DNA from: Anisakis pegreffii | Lineage: Eukaryota > Nematoda > Chromadorea > Rhabditida > Anisakidae | Direction of reading: 5' to 3' | Assembly (NCBI GenBank): GCA_035041965.1 | Contig: JAPYMA010003033.1 | Span: forward strand, 62,001 to 126,000 | DNA length: 64,000 bases | In this document: in pieces, positions 1 to 12,800 of the stretch | Position numbering within the stretch: position 1 is the stretch's first letter | Layout of the letters: the number at the start of each line of letters is the position of its first letter | Position numbers and translations under genes: made by a program | The notes under the pieces: model-generated | Databases searched by the model: none | Told to the model about the DNA's origin: nothing | Seen by the model: the letters and a program-made list of their open reading frames with translations, nothing else

Positions 1-404
1 CTCCATTTATCACACTGCTTATACGTCGCTAATAGACTGCTGCTAGTGCTGCTGATACAATACGTCCCAAAGAAACTCGTTGTTCAGTTGTTCAATTGCT
101 TGTTCGACTTGTATGTTTCCTGATGTTTATTATTTGTTCAGTGATCGCCACAAAAACTCAGTTAGTCATCCGAGTCTCTTATCTAATCTCTTTTATATAA
201 GATCGTAACCACCGTATACTTGACCTTCACTTCATTTATTGCATGCAAAACGATCGAATTTTAACTCGATCTAGTGCCGGTTTCTTTGTTGCATATCAGA
301 AAATTCGATTCCGAATGAATCCATACGGTGTTTGAGGTTTTTAAGCGAGTATTTTTTATTGAGAACACCTGGAATTGTTCCTTTCTCCTTATATAAGGCT
401 TCAG

Positions 405-487
405 AATTCGGTACGCTTAATTCGGTACCCCTAAGCTTCACAATTCGGTACTCCTAATTCGGTACCCCTAAGCTTCAGAATTCGGTA
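405..487. repeat. 37-bp dimeric tandem repeat
   Basis: The word AATTCGGTA occurs five times, at 405, 419, 442, 456 and 479. The spacing alternates 14, 23, 14, 23 bp, so the array is two 37-bp units plus a partial third. Each unit holds a short half and a long half carrying CCCCTAAGCTTCA. I see no coding potential in it. Confidence 0.85.
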
Positions 488-2153
488 GTATTGAGAATAA
501 ACAGCATTTGATAATTTGGATGAATATCGTTAATTACTAGGAAATAATCAGTCTCAAATCAATCACCTGTTTCATCGGTACCACTAAATAAATGAATTCC
601 CAAGAAGCTCACCTTTAGTGACTGCTTTATTTGAGCAAGATCGCCTCTGTACGCAGTTGATCCAGTTGAATCGTTTGGAATATTTCAACGTCTGAAATCT
701 TATGAACTGATGGCTGATTTAAGAATTTGATGGAATAACACGTGCGAGTTTTTTGGGATATTTTGGTGACTTTGAATGTTTGAATGCGCATCGATGAAGT
801 GATTAGGAGAGTTGCTGATCACCTTATTACTCAGTTTGATACATTTGGATTCCATTCACGTTTCGAAACTCTGTTTAGTATTGTAATAAAACTTTTCAGA
901 TGCATGATCGAACCAAAAAATATCTTCTATATTCGTATTGTTCACCTGTTGAATTTTGACGTTTTTCCACTGAAATTATGTTTTATCATTTGAAATGGAT
1001 GTATTGTGTCCGTCCGAATCTGTTATCAGTTCCTTACTGAGAAGTTTCTCATCATCAGCGAATCAGTGCAAATTCCCGTCGATTGTGATCGTTTTGTTTT
1101 TGTTACAAAACAAAATTTCACAGCAAATGTTGTTCTTCGATCGCAATTACCACTTTATTATCATTTATTTTCCACATTTTCCTTCAATTTTTTCGATTCG
1201 TTCAATTTTCCTTCGAGCAAACGCCGAAAAGCACTCAAATTCACCGACTTCACATTTTTCGGATCTTCGGAAGAAATAACCAAGTCAATGACAACATATT
1301 CACTGGCTAAAATTTTGAGGACAGAATTGATTTCCACGGAATGTTTTAGTCTACTGATTTTTCTAAATATCAATATTCTCGAAGGATCGGCTCAAGAAAA
1401 CTGACCGAATTTTCAACAGTTTCCTACGTCAAAAGAAGCCGTGATGGATGGAATGAAATAGTAAAAGGAACTAAATTTTCTTATCGATCTATATCGGCAA
1501 TATTGATGATGATAAATCGGCATGTTCAGATATGACTGCGAGAATCTCTTCATTTCCTTCTCATTGAAACAAATCAGTAGCATATCATCAATTATCTGTG
1601 TGCAATTAAAAATGCACAAAATCGATCATTCATAAGATCACTTAAACTAAAACTTTGTTGATTTGTAAAATTCATCTCAAAAGCTCAATTCCATGTCAAC
1701 AAGAGCTCAATTTTGAGAATTCATGTTCTGAGGCAACGACGAACAAATGTTTGCGGTTTTCAGTTATATAAAGATTTTGTTCCTAATTCATAAGTCGTGT
1801 CCTCATAATTCTGTTCTCTTGTGTAAACTATGCAAAAAGCTGACAAATGCGAAAACACACGCACCACATGGATCTTTGTAAACATTCACGAGTCAAAAAT
1901 CCGGAATATTCACTGTCCTAGTGATAGCTGAACGCTAAAACGTTTACATATTAATAGAAGAGGTTCAAATCTGATTAACAGATCGTTCTTCATCCAGCAG
2001 AAAAAACTTCCATCCCAGTATAACTCAGCACCGTGTAGCGCCATTATTGTGAACATCATTAACTTGGGTAATTTATTGGTTGGAGAAAACAATTGTCGCC
2101 GAATTGTGTTCTCACAATTCATTATTTTGCATTCGCCTTCTTTCCACTTCCAG
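488..2153. other. No supported gene; open frames only
   Basis: Two overlapping open frames lie here: 1006-1404 on + (132 codons) and 1161-1373 on -. The - frame ends at a GAAAATAAATG context that contains AATAAA, so it could be a terminal exon. No upstream exon with a matching phase could be found. Neither frame resembles a family I recognise. Confidence 0.3.
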
Positions 2154-2219
2154 CTCTCATATCTTCACAATCAGTCAGTCATTTGTTTCGGTTGTTCTAT
2201 CATCGATAGTAATATACTG
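2154..2219 (+). other. Candidate internal or 5' UTR exon (66 bp)
   Basis: The segment follows a strong acceptor (TTTCCACTTCCAG) and ends at a consensus donor (ATACTG|GTAAGT). It is open in one frame for 22 codons with both borders in phase 0. It may equally be a non-coding leader exon. No partner exons were identified. Confidence 0.35.
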
Positions 2220-4025
2220 GTAAGTTGATTGAAAATGGAGTGTTCTTAATGGAGTGAAACGAAGGAAGGAAGTAGTCGTCGTCGTCTCATTTTGTTTTTA
2301 CATCGGTTATTTGCAATTCGTACAACTTCCACATCAACTGCTGCTGCTGCTGCTGTTACTTTTGCAGCAGCAACAGCAGAAGCGATGTTCTTCTACTGCT
2401 CTCAGAAGTAGCCACGAGCCGTGCCGTTAAAGTGCAACAGAATGTTTAGTTGATGATGATGGTGATGATAGTAAGGTGAAAAGTATGTTCGAATTTTTTT
2501 GTGAAATTTATTTAGATCAGTGCTCATCAATTATTTCTTTGCGATATTTTTTCTTGCTTGTTTCTTTTGAAGGGTTCTTATTTAAAAGAATTTGGGAAAT
2601 TAGAGTGGAAAGATAGTTCATCAAAAGGGCAGCGATGTAAACGATGAACCAAAAAGATGTTTAAAGCAATAAGCGTTCAATCGGTCAAGAACATTAAATT
2701 CTACGGTTAAAATTGCTTGCTGTTGTTGAATATCGTGTAATAATTTGATCACAGTGCGATGGGAGACATGTTCTAAGAAAAAAGCCGTCCGTGCTTGTTC
2801 ATTGCTTACAACTCAAGTAGAAATTTTTCGGCCGATTCAGCTGAATGTTCGCGAGTTTCCTTAGAGTTGCTTCCTCATTACTGAAAATGAAAAACATTCA
2901 TTTGCGGTTGTTTCCTCACTGTTCGTAGGCATGAGCCGTCGCTTGTTATTTATGCTCTGCTTACATTTTCCTTGATCTCATCACTAGCTCGTAAATCTCC
3001 CCCAATTGACTACGATGGTTGCCTTAATAGTGATAAGCAACTTTGTAATTGACAATCGCAAACTTATTCAAACAGCCATGGACATAGCCATATGGTTATT
3101 TTCAGCGGTTACATGATGCTTTTGGGTCGGTCGGATTTTCTAGAGCCAAGCATTATTCGATTTGGTTTGAAAACATTTCGCATAATCAAAATATTCATTC
3201 GGATATCTCCAAAAAAATTCGAAACTTTCACTTGTTCAATGCGTTTATTCATCGATAACTTCTGAGCGCATTGCATAAGGAGTTTTAAGTGTCTTATATT
3301 ACACAATGTAATTGCATTTAACGAACAACGTGAACTTCCTTCCATTAAAATATGAAGAGAAAAGTGGCGAATTTATTTGTGACTTTATTATTTATTTGTC
3401 CGAGATTTATGACTTTTGAAAGGCATTCGTTTTGTTGATAACGCAACAAAACTCGATTAAATTTGCGATACTCACCATTAGTTTTGATGAACTTTCTTGA
3501 TTTGATTCATTCCCGCACACAGAAATTTTTGTTTTATATTCGTTGTGGTTGTTTTATTCATTCGTACAGAAATTCATATCGAATATTTCTTATTTTAACA
3601 TTTGCAAGTCTAACGGAAGTTTATCACTGAATATAATGCAGCACGTATATGGAATGTAGATGAACGCTATTATCATTATAATATTGTGAATTGGGTCAGG
3701 GTCCTCAAGATTTTAAGCCTCAAACATCCATAAGATTTCCGGATCCTTTGACACCATCAATGACCTCCGGACCTTTGAATCTGTTTTCATTCCTTCCAGT
3801 GTCAGCGATAAATTGTGAAACGAACGAAAAATATTCATGACTAAATTGAAGATATAATTAGCTAGCAAAGAAAGAAGTAGCAGAAGAGTGCAGCCGATCG
3901 AGTGGTAATAACAATATGCTGGAAATAATAATTACATCAATGATCGCAGTGATAATCTTAACCAAGCAGCATTATTGAGAAAAAATGATTACACTCCTTG
4001 CCATCGAAATTTACTGATTCCTTAC
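2220..4025. other. No gene seen; CTG/CAG-rich patch
   Basis: Only short A+T-rich open frames occur. At about 2338-2382 a CTGCTGCTGCTGCTG run is followed within 10 bases by CAGCAGCAACAGCAG, which could fold back on itself. Nothing else was seen. Confidence 0.5.
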
Positions 4026-4247
4026 ATTCCGACTGTCTTTTCCACTAGAAGCCATTGGTGGCCTTCGACCGACGATAGGGCCGGAGAGATCCGACAATTT
4101 CGATCGGAATTGCAACATTCGGCTTCCGACCGAACAACTCGGAAGGTCGGTCGCGATTCCGACTGTCGCGAATTTTAAAATGTCAATTCGGTGTCGGATT
4201 CCGAGGGAACAATTCCGATAGTTGGTGGGAAATCCGACTGTCGAAAT
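4026..4247. repeat. GC-rich patch with repeated TCCGACTGTC
   Basis: This stretch is clearly richer in G+C than its surroundings. The word ATTCCGACTGTC occurs at 4026 and 4156, and the variant AATCCGACTGTC at 4231. GGTCGGTCG and CGACCGA words between them form short inverted repeats. It looks like a transposon fragment or short satellite seed; the family was not recognised. Confidence 0.45.
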
Positions 4248-4658
4248 GATGCAATTTCATGTCGCTTGGAATCCAGTGGACATGAAATTTCGCTAGGATA
4301 ATACCATCTCTATTGCAGTCTTCCTCATTTTGCCGAAATTGGAATGATGCTAATCGAGGCAATCTGACTTCGAAACTTTTGCATCCACCCGTTTCTATCA
4401 TGCCAATAATCATAGTTCACAGCTCAAATGAGCATAGTTCACCTGATGCCGTTGTGGTCAATGCACTGCAGTTCTGAGCAAAAACAACAACAAAAAAAGC
4501 ACAAAGACGAACAAATTTGCGCCGTCATTCTGTGCAATTTAAATCATTAATTTATTTTTTCATCCACCACAAAATTTATATTCGATCGCCGCATCCATTT
4601 AACACGTCATCATGTCAGTCAGTCAGTTTTTTCCGAAACCAAAATTATTCTCCGCTTC

Positions 4659-5045
4659 TTGAAATCTTGTTTCTTAACTGAAATCAGTGAAAATTTATCA
4701 AATCAAATGCATATTTTCGTTTCGTTTCGACAATGCACTCAAACATACCACCACCACAGCAGCAATTCAATGAATATTTCTCTTTCTCGATGTTTTATTC
4801 ACATGATCGGAAAAATTGCATTTTTCCGCCGCCATCAAAAAAATGTTTTATCATCATATGATTCAAGCGATCATTTTTCATACATTTCGAATGGAATTCT
4901 GTCCAATTCAACAAACTCATCATATGTTCAGCGCAAATTTTCGCCGACTTCAGACGATTACTCACCTGATTCGAGTGGTTTTATGCATGCATCGAATCAG
5001 TTTACTTGTACAAGAATCTTTTCCCAGTATCCCCAACAATCATAA
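4659..5045 (+). other. Ser-rich open frame, possible terminal exon
   Basis: This is one of the longest open frames in the window, about 128 codons. The second half is Ser/Tyr/Asn-rich and ends in Tyr-Pro-Gln-Gln-Ser before TAA. An acceptor-like AACTGAAATCAG lies just inside the frame. There is no family similarity that I recognise and no phase-matched upstream exon, so it may be chance in a T/C-rich stretch. Confidence 0.25.
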
Positions 5046-8000
5046 GAAATATTTGTTCAGATATATGCTTGCTTATTCCAGTCATCTTCTTTTATACAAT
5101 AATAATAACATCGTATTAATATGATAGTGATAATAATAATAAATAATAATGCTAATAAATGGGATGTCTCAATACATCTGAATGTGTTAGATGTGAGTTT
5201 ATCGCAGTTTCGATCTTGTTTTAATGCAGGCAGATCCTTGCTGCAAAGATGACGACTGATTGAGTGAATAGCTGAACACATTACTGCTTGTTAGTACAAC
5301 ACGAACGTCGTGTTTTATTGCTGTTTGCATTTTTCAGCTTCAGCTGTAAAGCTTCTCATAACTTGCACACATAATTTGATTATCTCTTTTGTAGGAACGA
5401 ACGAACGCCTCTTGTCGGAAGCTGCTATCTGCAGTACCAGTCTTACTTTTGAGAAATTTTATTACTGTGTTTATTTCAAGAAGAAGAAAGAATTTGAGCA
5501 GTTTTGACGGAAAAACATTCTCTCACATTTATTGTTTGGTTGTCTCTTTTATTTGCATTCAGAGTGATTCCTTATATGAGAATCTTCTGGGTTGATTCTG
5601 TTCTCCAGTTGTTTCTTAGTTGCGCGTAATGCTTTCTGTATGCACGTTTTTCTTTGTTGCTTTGTTCAGCATATTGTTGTTGCGGCCGCTGTTTCAGCTG
5701 TTTTATTTCGGCCAGAATGATCACTGCTATCATTCTGGTATATAATTCTGGTATATTAGGTATGTGAGGATATTATCTTTGCATGTTCATGGACACTTGT
5801 AATTGAAGCGATACGATAATTTTTTCGCATCGCTTGCTGAAGTCATGAAATGAATGCGAAAATTTTGAAATGTTTCGCAGTTCGTGAATAATTAGATCCA
5901 GGATAATGACTCCATGTAAATCAAGTTGATTCCCTCAAAAAAGTGGAGATTCACTCATGCAGCTTCAACTTCTAGAGCAATGGCTCAGTTCTCAAGTGAG
6001 CCACAGTCCACCTACGAGGTTAAATGTTCAAGGTTGAATGATCGACAGACAGTTCATAATTTGAATGATCTCCTATTCTGTGCGTATTTCACATGGAATT
6101 TGATTGAATGCACGTAACTGACTGGAAACAGTGGAATTTCTAAATCAGTCATATTGAGACAAGGAAAGTGTCGAGTTTTTTCGATCGGGAATTCACATGC
6201 ACACTTCGGACACGCTGGTGAATAAATCAGTGATGAGATCGTGAAACAGATAAGTGACGTTGAACGAAATAATTCAATGGTAAATACAGCCATACCATTG
6301 CATACAATCCGCATCAGTCAACGATTCTTTGACAACCGAATGCGCGAAAGTGACATCCGAATGTGATGAATTTTGCTTTTTGAGTTGAACTAAGAGAAAT
6401 TTGAGAATATTCTCAGCTACAATGGTGCATACAGCAACAGTTAATAGTGAGGAAATTGAATATTTAGAAAAACTCTCAGTGAATCGCTCTAAACTATTAA
6501 AATTCAGTGCCAGTATCAGAAATTCGAGAATCGTTGAAGTTTTAAGATTTATTATACAAAGACCCAAAATGAATCAACACTAAAATTTGAGAACATTTTC
6601 AGTGATCTGGCAAAAGGCATCGAAAGCCATCAAACATTCACAAGTAGCAGTGAGTATGAGGCAAAATGTAAAATCATCCGATAATTGTGCCCTTATTCGC
6701 TTACATTGATCAAAGCAACACCACCCATCGCAGTGTCGCTAAATAAGATCTAGACATGGCAGCATTTTGAGTTGGCGTCAGTTAATATTAAGTTAAACTG
6801 ATTAGAAGTTTAAGCGTATCAGCTCAACAACGTTTCTACACATTCTTGTGCCTGTGTTCGAATATTTTGAGTAATTTGTTGCATTTCGTCCAATTGATTT
6901 TCTTTCGAGTGGTCAAATTTTGAGAACTGAAATGATTTTGAAATGACGACGAACGCTCATGATTCGTGATTCAGTCGAACACCGCTCTGTCTCAGAGGTG
7001 TTTTGATTGCAGCAAATGATATCAACCATAAGCCATAAAAATTCTCGTCGTCGTCGTCGACGCATAAATAAACACCCCACTAAAACATTTCATATTTTGT
7101 TTGTTCGATCGTATCACCGCTAAAATTTGTTATGTCGAATGGTATTTCATCTATAAACATATGTACGTGTATTTTCACCAAGCAAACACAACTAATCACA
7201 TAGCTGATTTGCATTAGCAGCAAGGTAACTAACTGGCTGAACGAGTTGATATTTTTTAATTCATTAATTTATTTTTCACATAATTTGATCCCTCATTAAT
7301 TCACTCAAATAACGAATTGAGCAGTTAAATTCATATCATTCAAGCTACCTACAACGAAAACTGTTTCAGACGATTACCCTTAACATTTGAACAATTATAA
7401 TAAGAGTACCACTAACTACAGTGACAATAATTCTATGACATTTATCTCAAAATTTCTTCTCCTCACCAAAAAGCACTTATCCTCACAAAACAAAATGCTT
7501 CATCCAATTCGTTTTTTAAACGTTCTAAAGAACGTTAAAAAAATTTTTTTAAACGTTTTTTTTTGAAAATTAATTTTCATTCATCGCGATTGAAGAATTA
7601 TCAATTGAAAGCCAAAGTTCAAAAGGAGTGATCTGAATAGTATCACTCCAAATGAGTAATCGAAATGTATACATATGGTGTACGTGTACATATGAGCATT
7701 GTAAATGAGTGATACTATAATACTATACAAAATCACGTCGGACCAATAATGTTCCGTAAAATATCTTCAGAATCGGGCAAATATCATCCATCTTTCATTC
7801 AGATTTGCTAAAATATTTTATGAATACAAGTGACATTTCGATCCTGTAATAGCTATAAAATGAAAGAAAAAATTTCATCTGCAAACTTTCACATTATGTT
7901 TTAATGTCTTCAACAGGATATATTGATTGCGTTTGTGTGTAAATTATTGTTGTTTCTTTAGAAATGATTAAGGACATTATTATATTTTTTTGAATAATTC

Positions 8001-9007
8001 TCACGTTCTATTGAGTGGTAATAGAGAATACCAAATTTAACCTTAACTAACTTCCGTAATCAATTTGGTTCTTCAGTCATCCAATTACTTTGCTATCGTC
8101 TTGCATATGATGACATCGACTTACGAGCGATTGCTCCATTCGCTCATCGCAAACGAACAATTGCCTTTTTTTATCATTGCTTACAAGTTACCAAGTGACT
8201 AAAGATTTGACATTGATTTTTTTCCAATCAAATCATAAATTGCTTATCAGACCGTTTCATCTTAAGCTATCATTATTGATGCTCCTTATCAGTTGACTGT
8301 TTTGACTTCGTTTCGATATAATTCATTGTGGACCGTTCGTATTGACACTACATTAATACAGAAAATATTCCTTCTAACCAAATGCTCTAATGATATGCAC
8401 ATGAAATTATCGATTGTAAAATAATATTTCCATGAAGGTATGGAATTTTCGCTCCACATAACTATCAACCATTGCCGATGATATCATTATGTACTGATCA
8501 ATTCCTGTGCAGCAATTTCTGTTCGAATTTACGGCCGCTCCTTCGAATGTTATTCTAATCAGTTGATCGTGATATGCTTATTTTCTATATTCCGTGTTTC
8601 TCTCTGAATGTATCTGATGAGTTGTTCCGACTGAAAGAGATTTAGCGACTAAGTGGTCTTTGGTTTTCCGGTGCCGAGCTCAAAGCAGTTCCAAGCGGAT
8701 TCCAATATGCCAAGTCGTTTTTGAAGTTCTTGTGATCGGTGTTATGAAGCTGCACACCGTTGTCGTATATATCACTCCACTATTAATGCATCCATCCAAT
8801 GAAATTGGTCTTTTTCAGCTACTGAGATGAGATGGCATTTAACGTGTAGACCACGGAAAAAAACTCCAGTTTTCGTGTGAACCCTCCAAATTTTTATGAT
8901 TTCCGAGTAAAATTCACTAAACCTTCGAGAACGATAGGTCCATAGGTTCATGTATTGCTACCGAAGCGTAAAATTTTATCTAATCACTAATTAGAAGTGA
9001 TTACCAG
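5046..9007. other. Long non-coding stretch
   Basis: No supported gene. At 5395-5507 (+) a 37-codon frame follows a good acceptor (TATCTCTTTTGTAG) and ends in a Lys/Glu-rich tail, but it is isolated. Around 7510-7560 there are T/A runs with a small inverted repeat (AACGTTC TAAA GAACGTT). AATAAT runs sit at 5098-5160. Confidence 0.45.
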
Positions 9008-9243
9008 TTCCCGCCCATCTTTTATTACCGATACTATCACCGATATCCTACTCTTCATTCTCCAGTATCCTCATCTCAACGCGGCTATCGATATTGTTAT
9101 AGGAATTCATCTACCATTATGAATTTTTCTCCATCGATTATCAATCCATCGAGTCCCAAGATTTATGATCTCCTCTTGCGTTCTGTCCAACGATGTCTTG
9201 GAATAGATGATCAAATTATGCCCAAGAAAGTCGACTTCGATGG
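9008..9243 (+). other. Candidate exon, unknown protein
   Basis: An open frame with no ATG requirement runs from after GATTACCAG to a GATGG|GTAACA donor. It encodes a Tyr/Arg-rich start and then a more ordinary stretch including Pro-Lys-Ile-Tyr-Asp-Leu-Leu-Leu-Arg and Cys-Leu-Gly-Ile-Asp-Asp. A second acceptor (CATTCTCCAG) lies inside it. The donor phase (two bases over) does not fit the next RGM exon, so it is not part of that gene. No family was recognised. Confidence 0.3.
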
Positions 9244-9852
9244 GTAACAAAATGAACGCTAGATCAAATGTACAAGTTGTCGATTACGTGCAAAATCGTT
9301 ACGAAATTTTTCAAAATTTCATTTGAAACCAATTATTTTAAATGTGTTTTGCAGCAGCAAACACATTTTAACAAAACCAAATAAAAAGCTTCACATAATC
9401 AGTCATCGCGAATCAGTTCTCGAGCCACTGAGAGAAACCATCGAAGAGGAAAACCAACAACGCTACCAGAAGAATGTCGCAAAATTTTTGCTGACTATTC
9501 GTGACAATGTGACATGAGAAACGTTTTATTCACTTCATTCAACCTCATTATCACTATTCTACACATTTTCAAATTCGAATTTGGTTGGTCATTTGTTATT
9601 TTTTTGAGAACAGCATTCATTATTTTAATGGTCATTATTCTCATTTTCAATACATTATTGCACTTTTTTACGTTTACATTGTTGGATATTTGTGTTTTTT
9701 GCATCGATTCGTTTGCTCAGCTATTGGTTATCAGCATGGAGTTGCATATTATTCTGTTCAATTTCATTGTTGCTACGGGAATAGACCACTGAGAATACGT
9801 AATGTAATTAAGATGTTCTCCTTTCATCATATACATATCTGTGTAGAACAAG

Positions 9853-12800
9853 ATGAATGATGGGTCTGATTTTGCGATTGAAATGCAACAGAGACTGCTG
9901 CTGCTGGTGCTGCTGCTTGCTGGCTCCTCATGCCGAGGAGACACAAGAAAGAAGATTGATGAGACGAAATTGCCGAAGATAAATTACAGTTTGCTAAAAT
10001 TAGAAGATCTTTAGAGAGATGAAAAGGGAAGGTGGAAGTAAGGGAGGAAGGAAGTGAATTTCTATCTTTTTTTTGGAGAAAAAGATGTAAATATGCGAAA
10101 CATTTGTTTTTCTCTGCGAAAATTGATGTTTTTTGATGAATCGAACATCAATTCGAAGATATCCGATGCTGTCAGTAAAAAGTGCATTGGCTCGAATGTA
10201 CATAACTCATGTTGACCTCTACAAAAAAAAAACTCATCGCTCGCTCAATCGCCTACACCAATTGATCATCTGAAATTCTTTGCCTCGCCTCAAATTCTTT
10301 GCCGAAAAAGCACTGCCTGCGATTGATCTTTGACGATCGATTAGCGCTCTCCTCCTCAAACTGTGTTCCTTTGGAGTTTACTGCGAACGAATTTGAACTA
10401 CCACCTGCTAGAAATTGATTTCACCTTCCGTAATGAATGAATTTCCTACAAATTTCTGCAAATGTTTTCATGTAAAACATATATAAGTACATAGTTGATT
10501 GGCTTTCATAACAAGTATCATCGTGTTCAACAAGACATAACAAGAAAACGTATTCTTCATCTATCTCCTGAAAATAAGCTATATCTCCTCAAATAAGCAA
10601 AATCTTACGACACCATATACACTACTCTGAAAGCTGAGAATCTGCTGAATCCAGCGGTACCAAAAAACGATGGTGTTGCTGAGCAAATTTGAGGATACAG
10701 GCGGTTTGAAAATGCAGGTCCTTACGATTAGCTGCTCGCTCTCCCAAACCGTATTTGGAAAATGTTACACGGTAGTTCAGTTGCTGAAGACAATCGCATA
10801 GCAAATTCGTATGTGAGATATTTCATGCATCCATATTATTGGATTTATCATATATTCATATTCGATTCTGAATGAGATCTATATTTGCGATCTATATTTT
10901 GCGATGAATTATTATTAATAAGCCAATGTTATGAATCCAATTGATTCCAGTGAATCATTCCAGTAACTAATGAAATTATCAAGCAGAATCAAATTCAGTG
11001 CACTTCACTCACAATTTTTGTCCTTCCTTATTTTTCATTGATTTCTCATTGAATTGTTAACGAACCGAACGTCTTCTCTTCTGTCAACTTGTATTATTTC
11101 ATCAATCAAGTGAAATCAAATGCGACCAAACCAAAGCAATTTTCGAACACCATCCATCATTCAGCACTCTTTGTCATTCTGAATTTCCTACTTACAAGTC
11201 GAACTTTCAACCGAATTCATGCAAAGAACAGAAGAAGCAAATTTTGAGAGTGCATGCTTCATGAACATTAGTGAACATATCCATGGAAAGCAAAATTTTT
11301 CTGCTGCTGATGCTGCTGCTGAGCAGTCAGTCGATCAGTCACATTCGTTAAAATTGGTGCAGCATTTGAGCGATGACATCTCACATGCTGTTCATCGGTT
11401 CGTTTTGACAGTTTTTCTTGTTTGCTGCGATCGCAACCAACTAAGATTGATTACTGATTCCATTTTTGATCAGCACAATCACTTCTGTGAATATTTTCTA
11501 TGAACGACTTCATTTGCCGAAATCATCTCTTCGGATTCATTCCGACATTGACTCATTTAATCATTCGACTCAATATCTTCATGGAAACAAAGTACACAAT
11601 ACACATTTTATATGAACTTGGACCAAGTTCAGAGTTCTCGTGTTCAATTCATTTCATTTCAACAAAACAATATCATTCTCGAATTATTCACATCGCTCAT
11701 GGAAGATGTATTTTCGGTATTGAAAATTTCGAATTTTGCGATCACTAGGCAATAACTGATCAGAGTGAATTATGAATTATAAAGAAGAAGTTCCTTCATC
11801 TTGATTGGGAAGATTCAGAATTGGTCGATTTTCTATCCTTCATTGGAGACGAGTACAACGATGTTTCGTCAAAAATTCCGTCAGTTTCTGAATTTATGAT
11901 TTCCAAGCGAGCATTGCTCAGTCTCTTGAAAAAACTTTGCTCTAACTATAAGCTAAAATTATAACACTTAATTTACGAAGAGATGAGTGGTTCGACTGAA
12001 TAGCAGTGAATCATAGATGAAAGTTGCTCATTGAAGCGAAAAAAGCCAGCTTGAATGGAGTTCAACTTGAAAAAAAGACTTGAACGGAGTTGATCAGATG
12101 ACTTTCTTAGTGCTATTTATCTATCAATCATAACCACAATGTTCACAAAAACATTCTCTATTTGCAAAATCACTTACACTATCAAACTACAGCTGTCATC
12201 TCATGGTTCAGAAACCAACCATATCAATGCCTTAAAAAAATCACCATATGCAACAATGAACTGAGTTCATTCCCAACTGTTCTGTATGTAATTTTTTAAA
12301 ATGCATTTACTGGAATACTTTGATTCCTTAAGAATTTTCCAGCAAACCACATAACAAAATTGATTTCGTCTTCGATCAACTAGTTTCGAGAATTTTTTTT
12401 TTGGAGATAAAGCGGCAAGTCGAACCAGGGAACATCAAATGGCCTCATTAAAAGAAAATTCACATCAGTGATCATAGAAATATCGATATTCACAATGATT
12501 CACCACTTTTCTGGAAGATGATTCGTACTCTCAAGTTTCATCTTTATGCACTTAACTACTCAGCTATTTTAGTTAACAAAAGCAAAGTACTTAACAAAGC
12601 CAATCACTCAAGCAATTCAACTGAGTGATATAAGTTATGAGTGGTTTTTTGCAATGTAAGCGTTAGTTAAGGTTTATGAGGATATTTTAGCAGATATATT
12701 CAGATACACAGAAATGAGAACGATAAATCGTTGTTCGATGAGTTCCACTTGGAATCCACACTGTGCTGGTGAAATTTGCGTGCCATTGTTCTCTGAACAG

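Noticed and set aside
6054..6583. Overlapping - strand frames of 86 and 97 codons
   Set aside because: They are in different frames, overlap a + strand frame, and show no donor or acceptor pair and no recognisable motif.
9514..9860. Hydrophobic open frames suggesting a membrane protein
   Set aside because: The stretch is T-rich and two overlapping frames are both hydrophobic, as expected by chance; no splice sites were found.
11298..11325. CTG-rich run as a coding polyglutamine or polyalanine tract
   Set aside because: The surrounding 94-codon frame (11219-11503) lacks splice support, and similar CTG runs occur at several non-coding places in the window.
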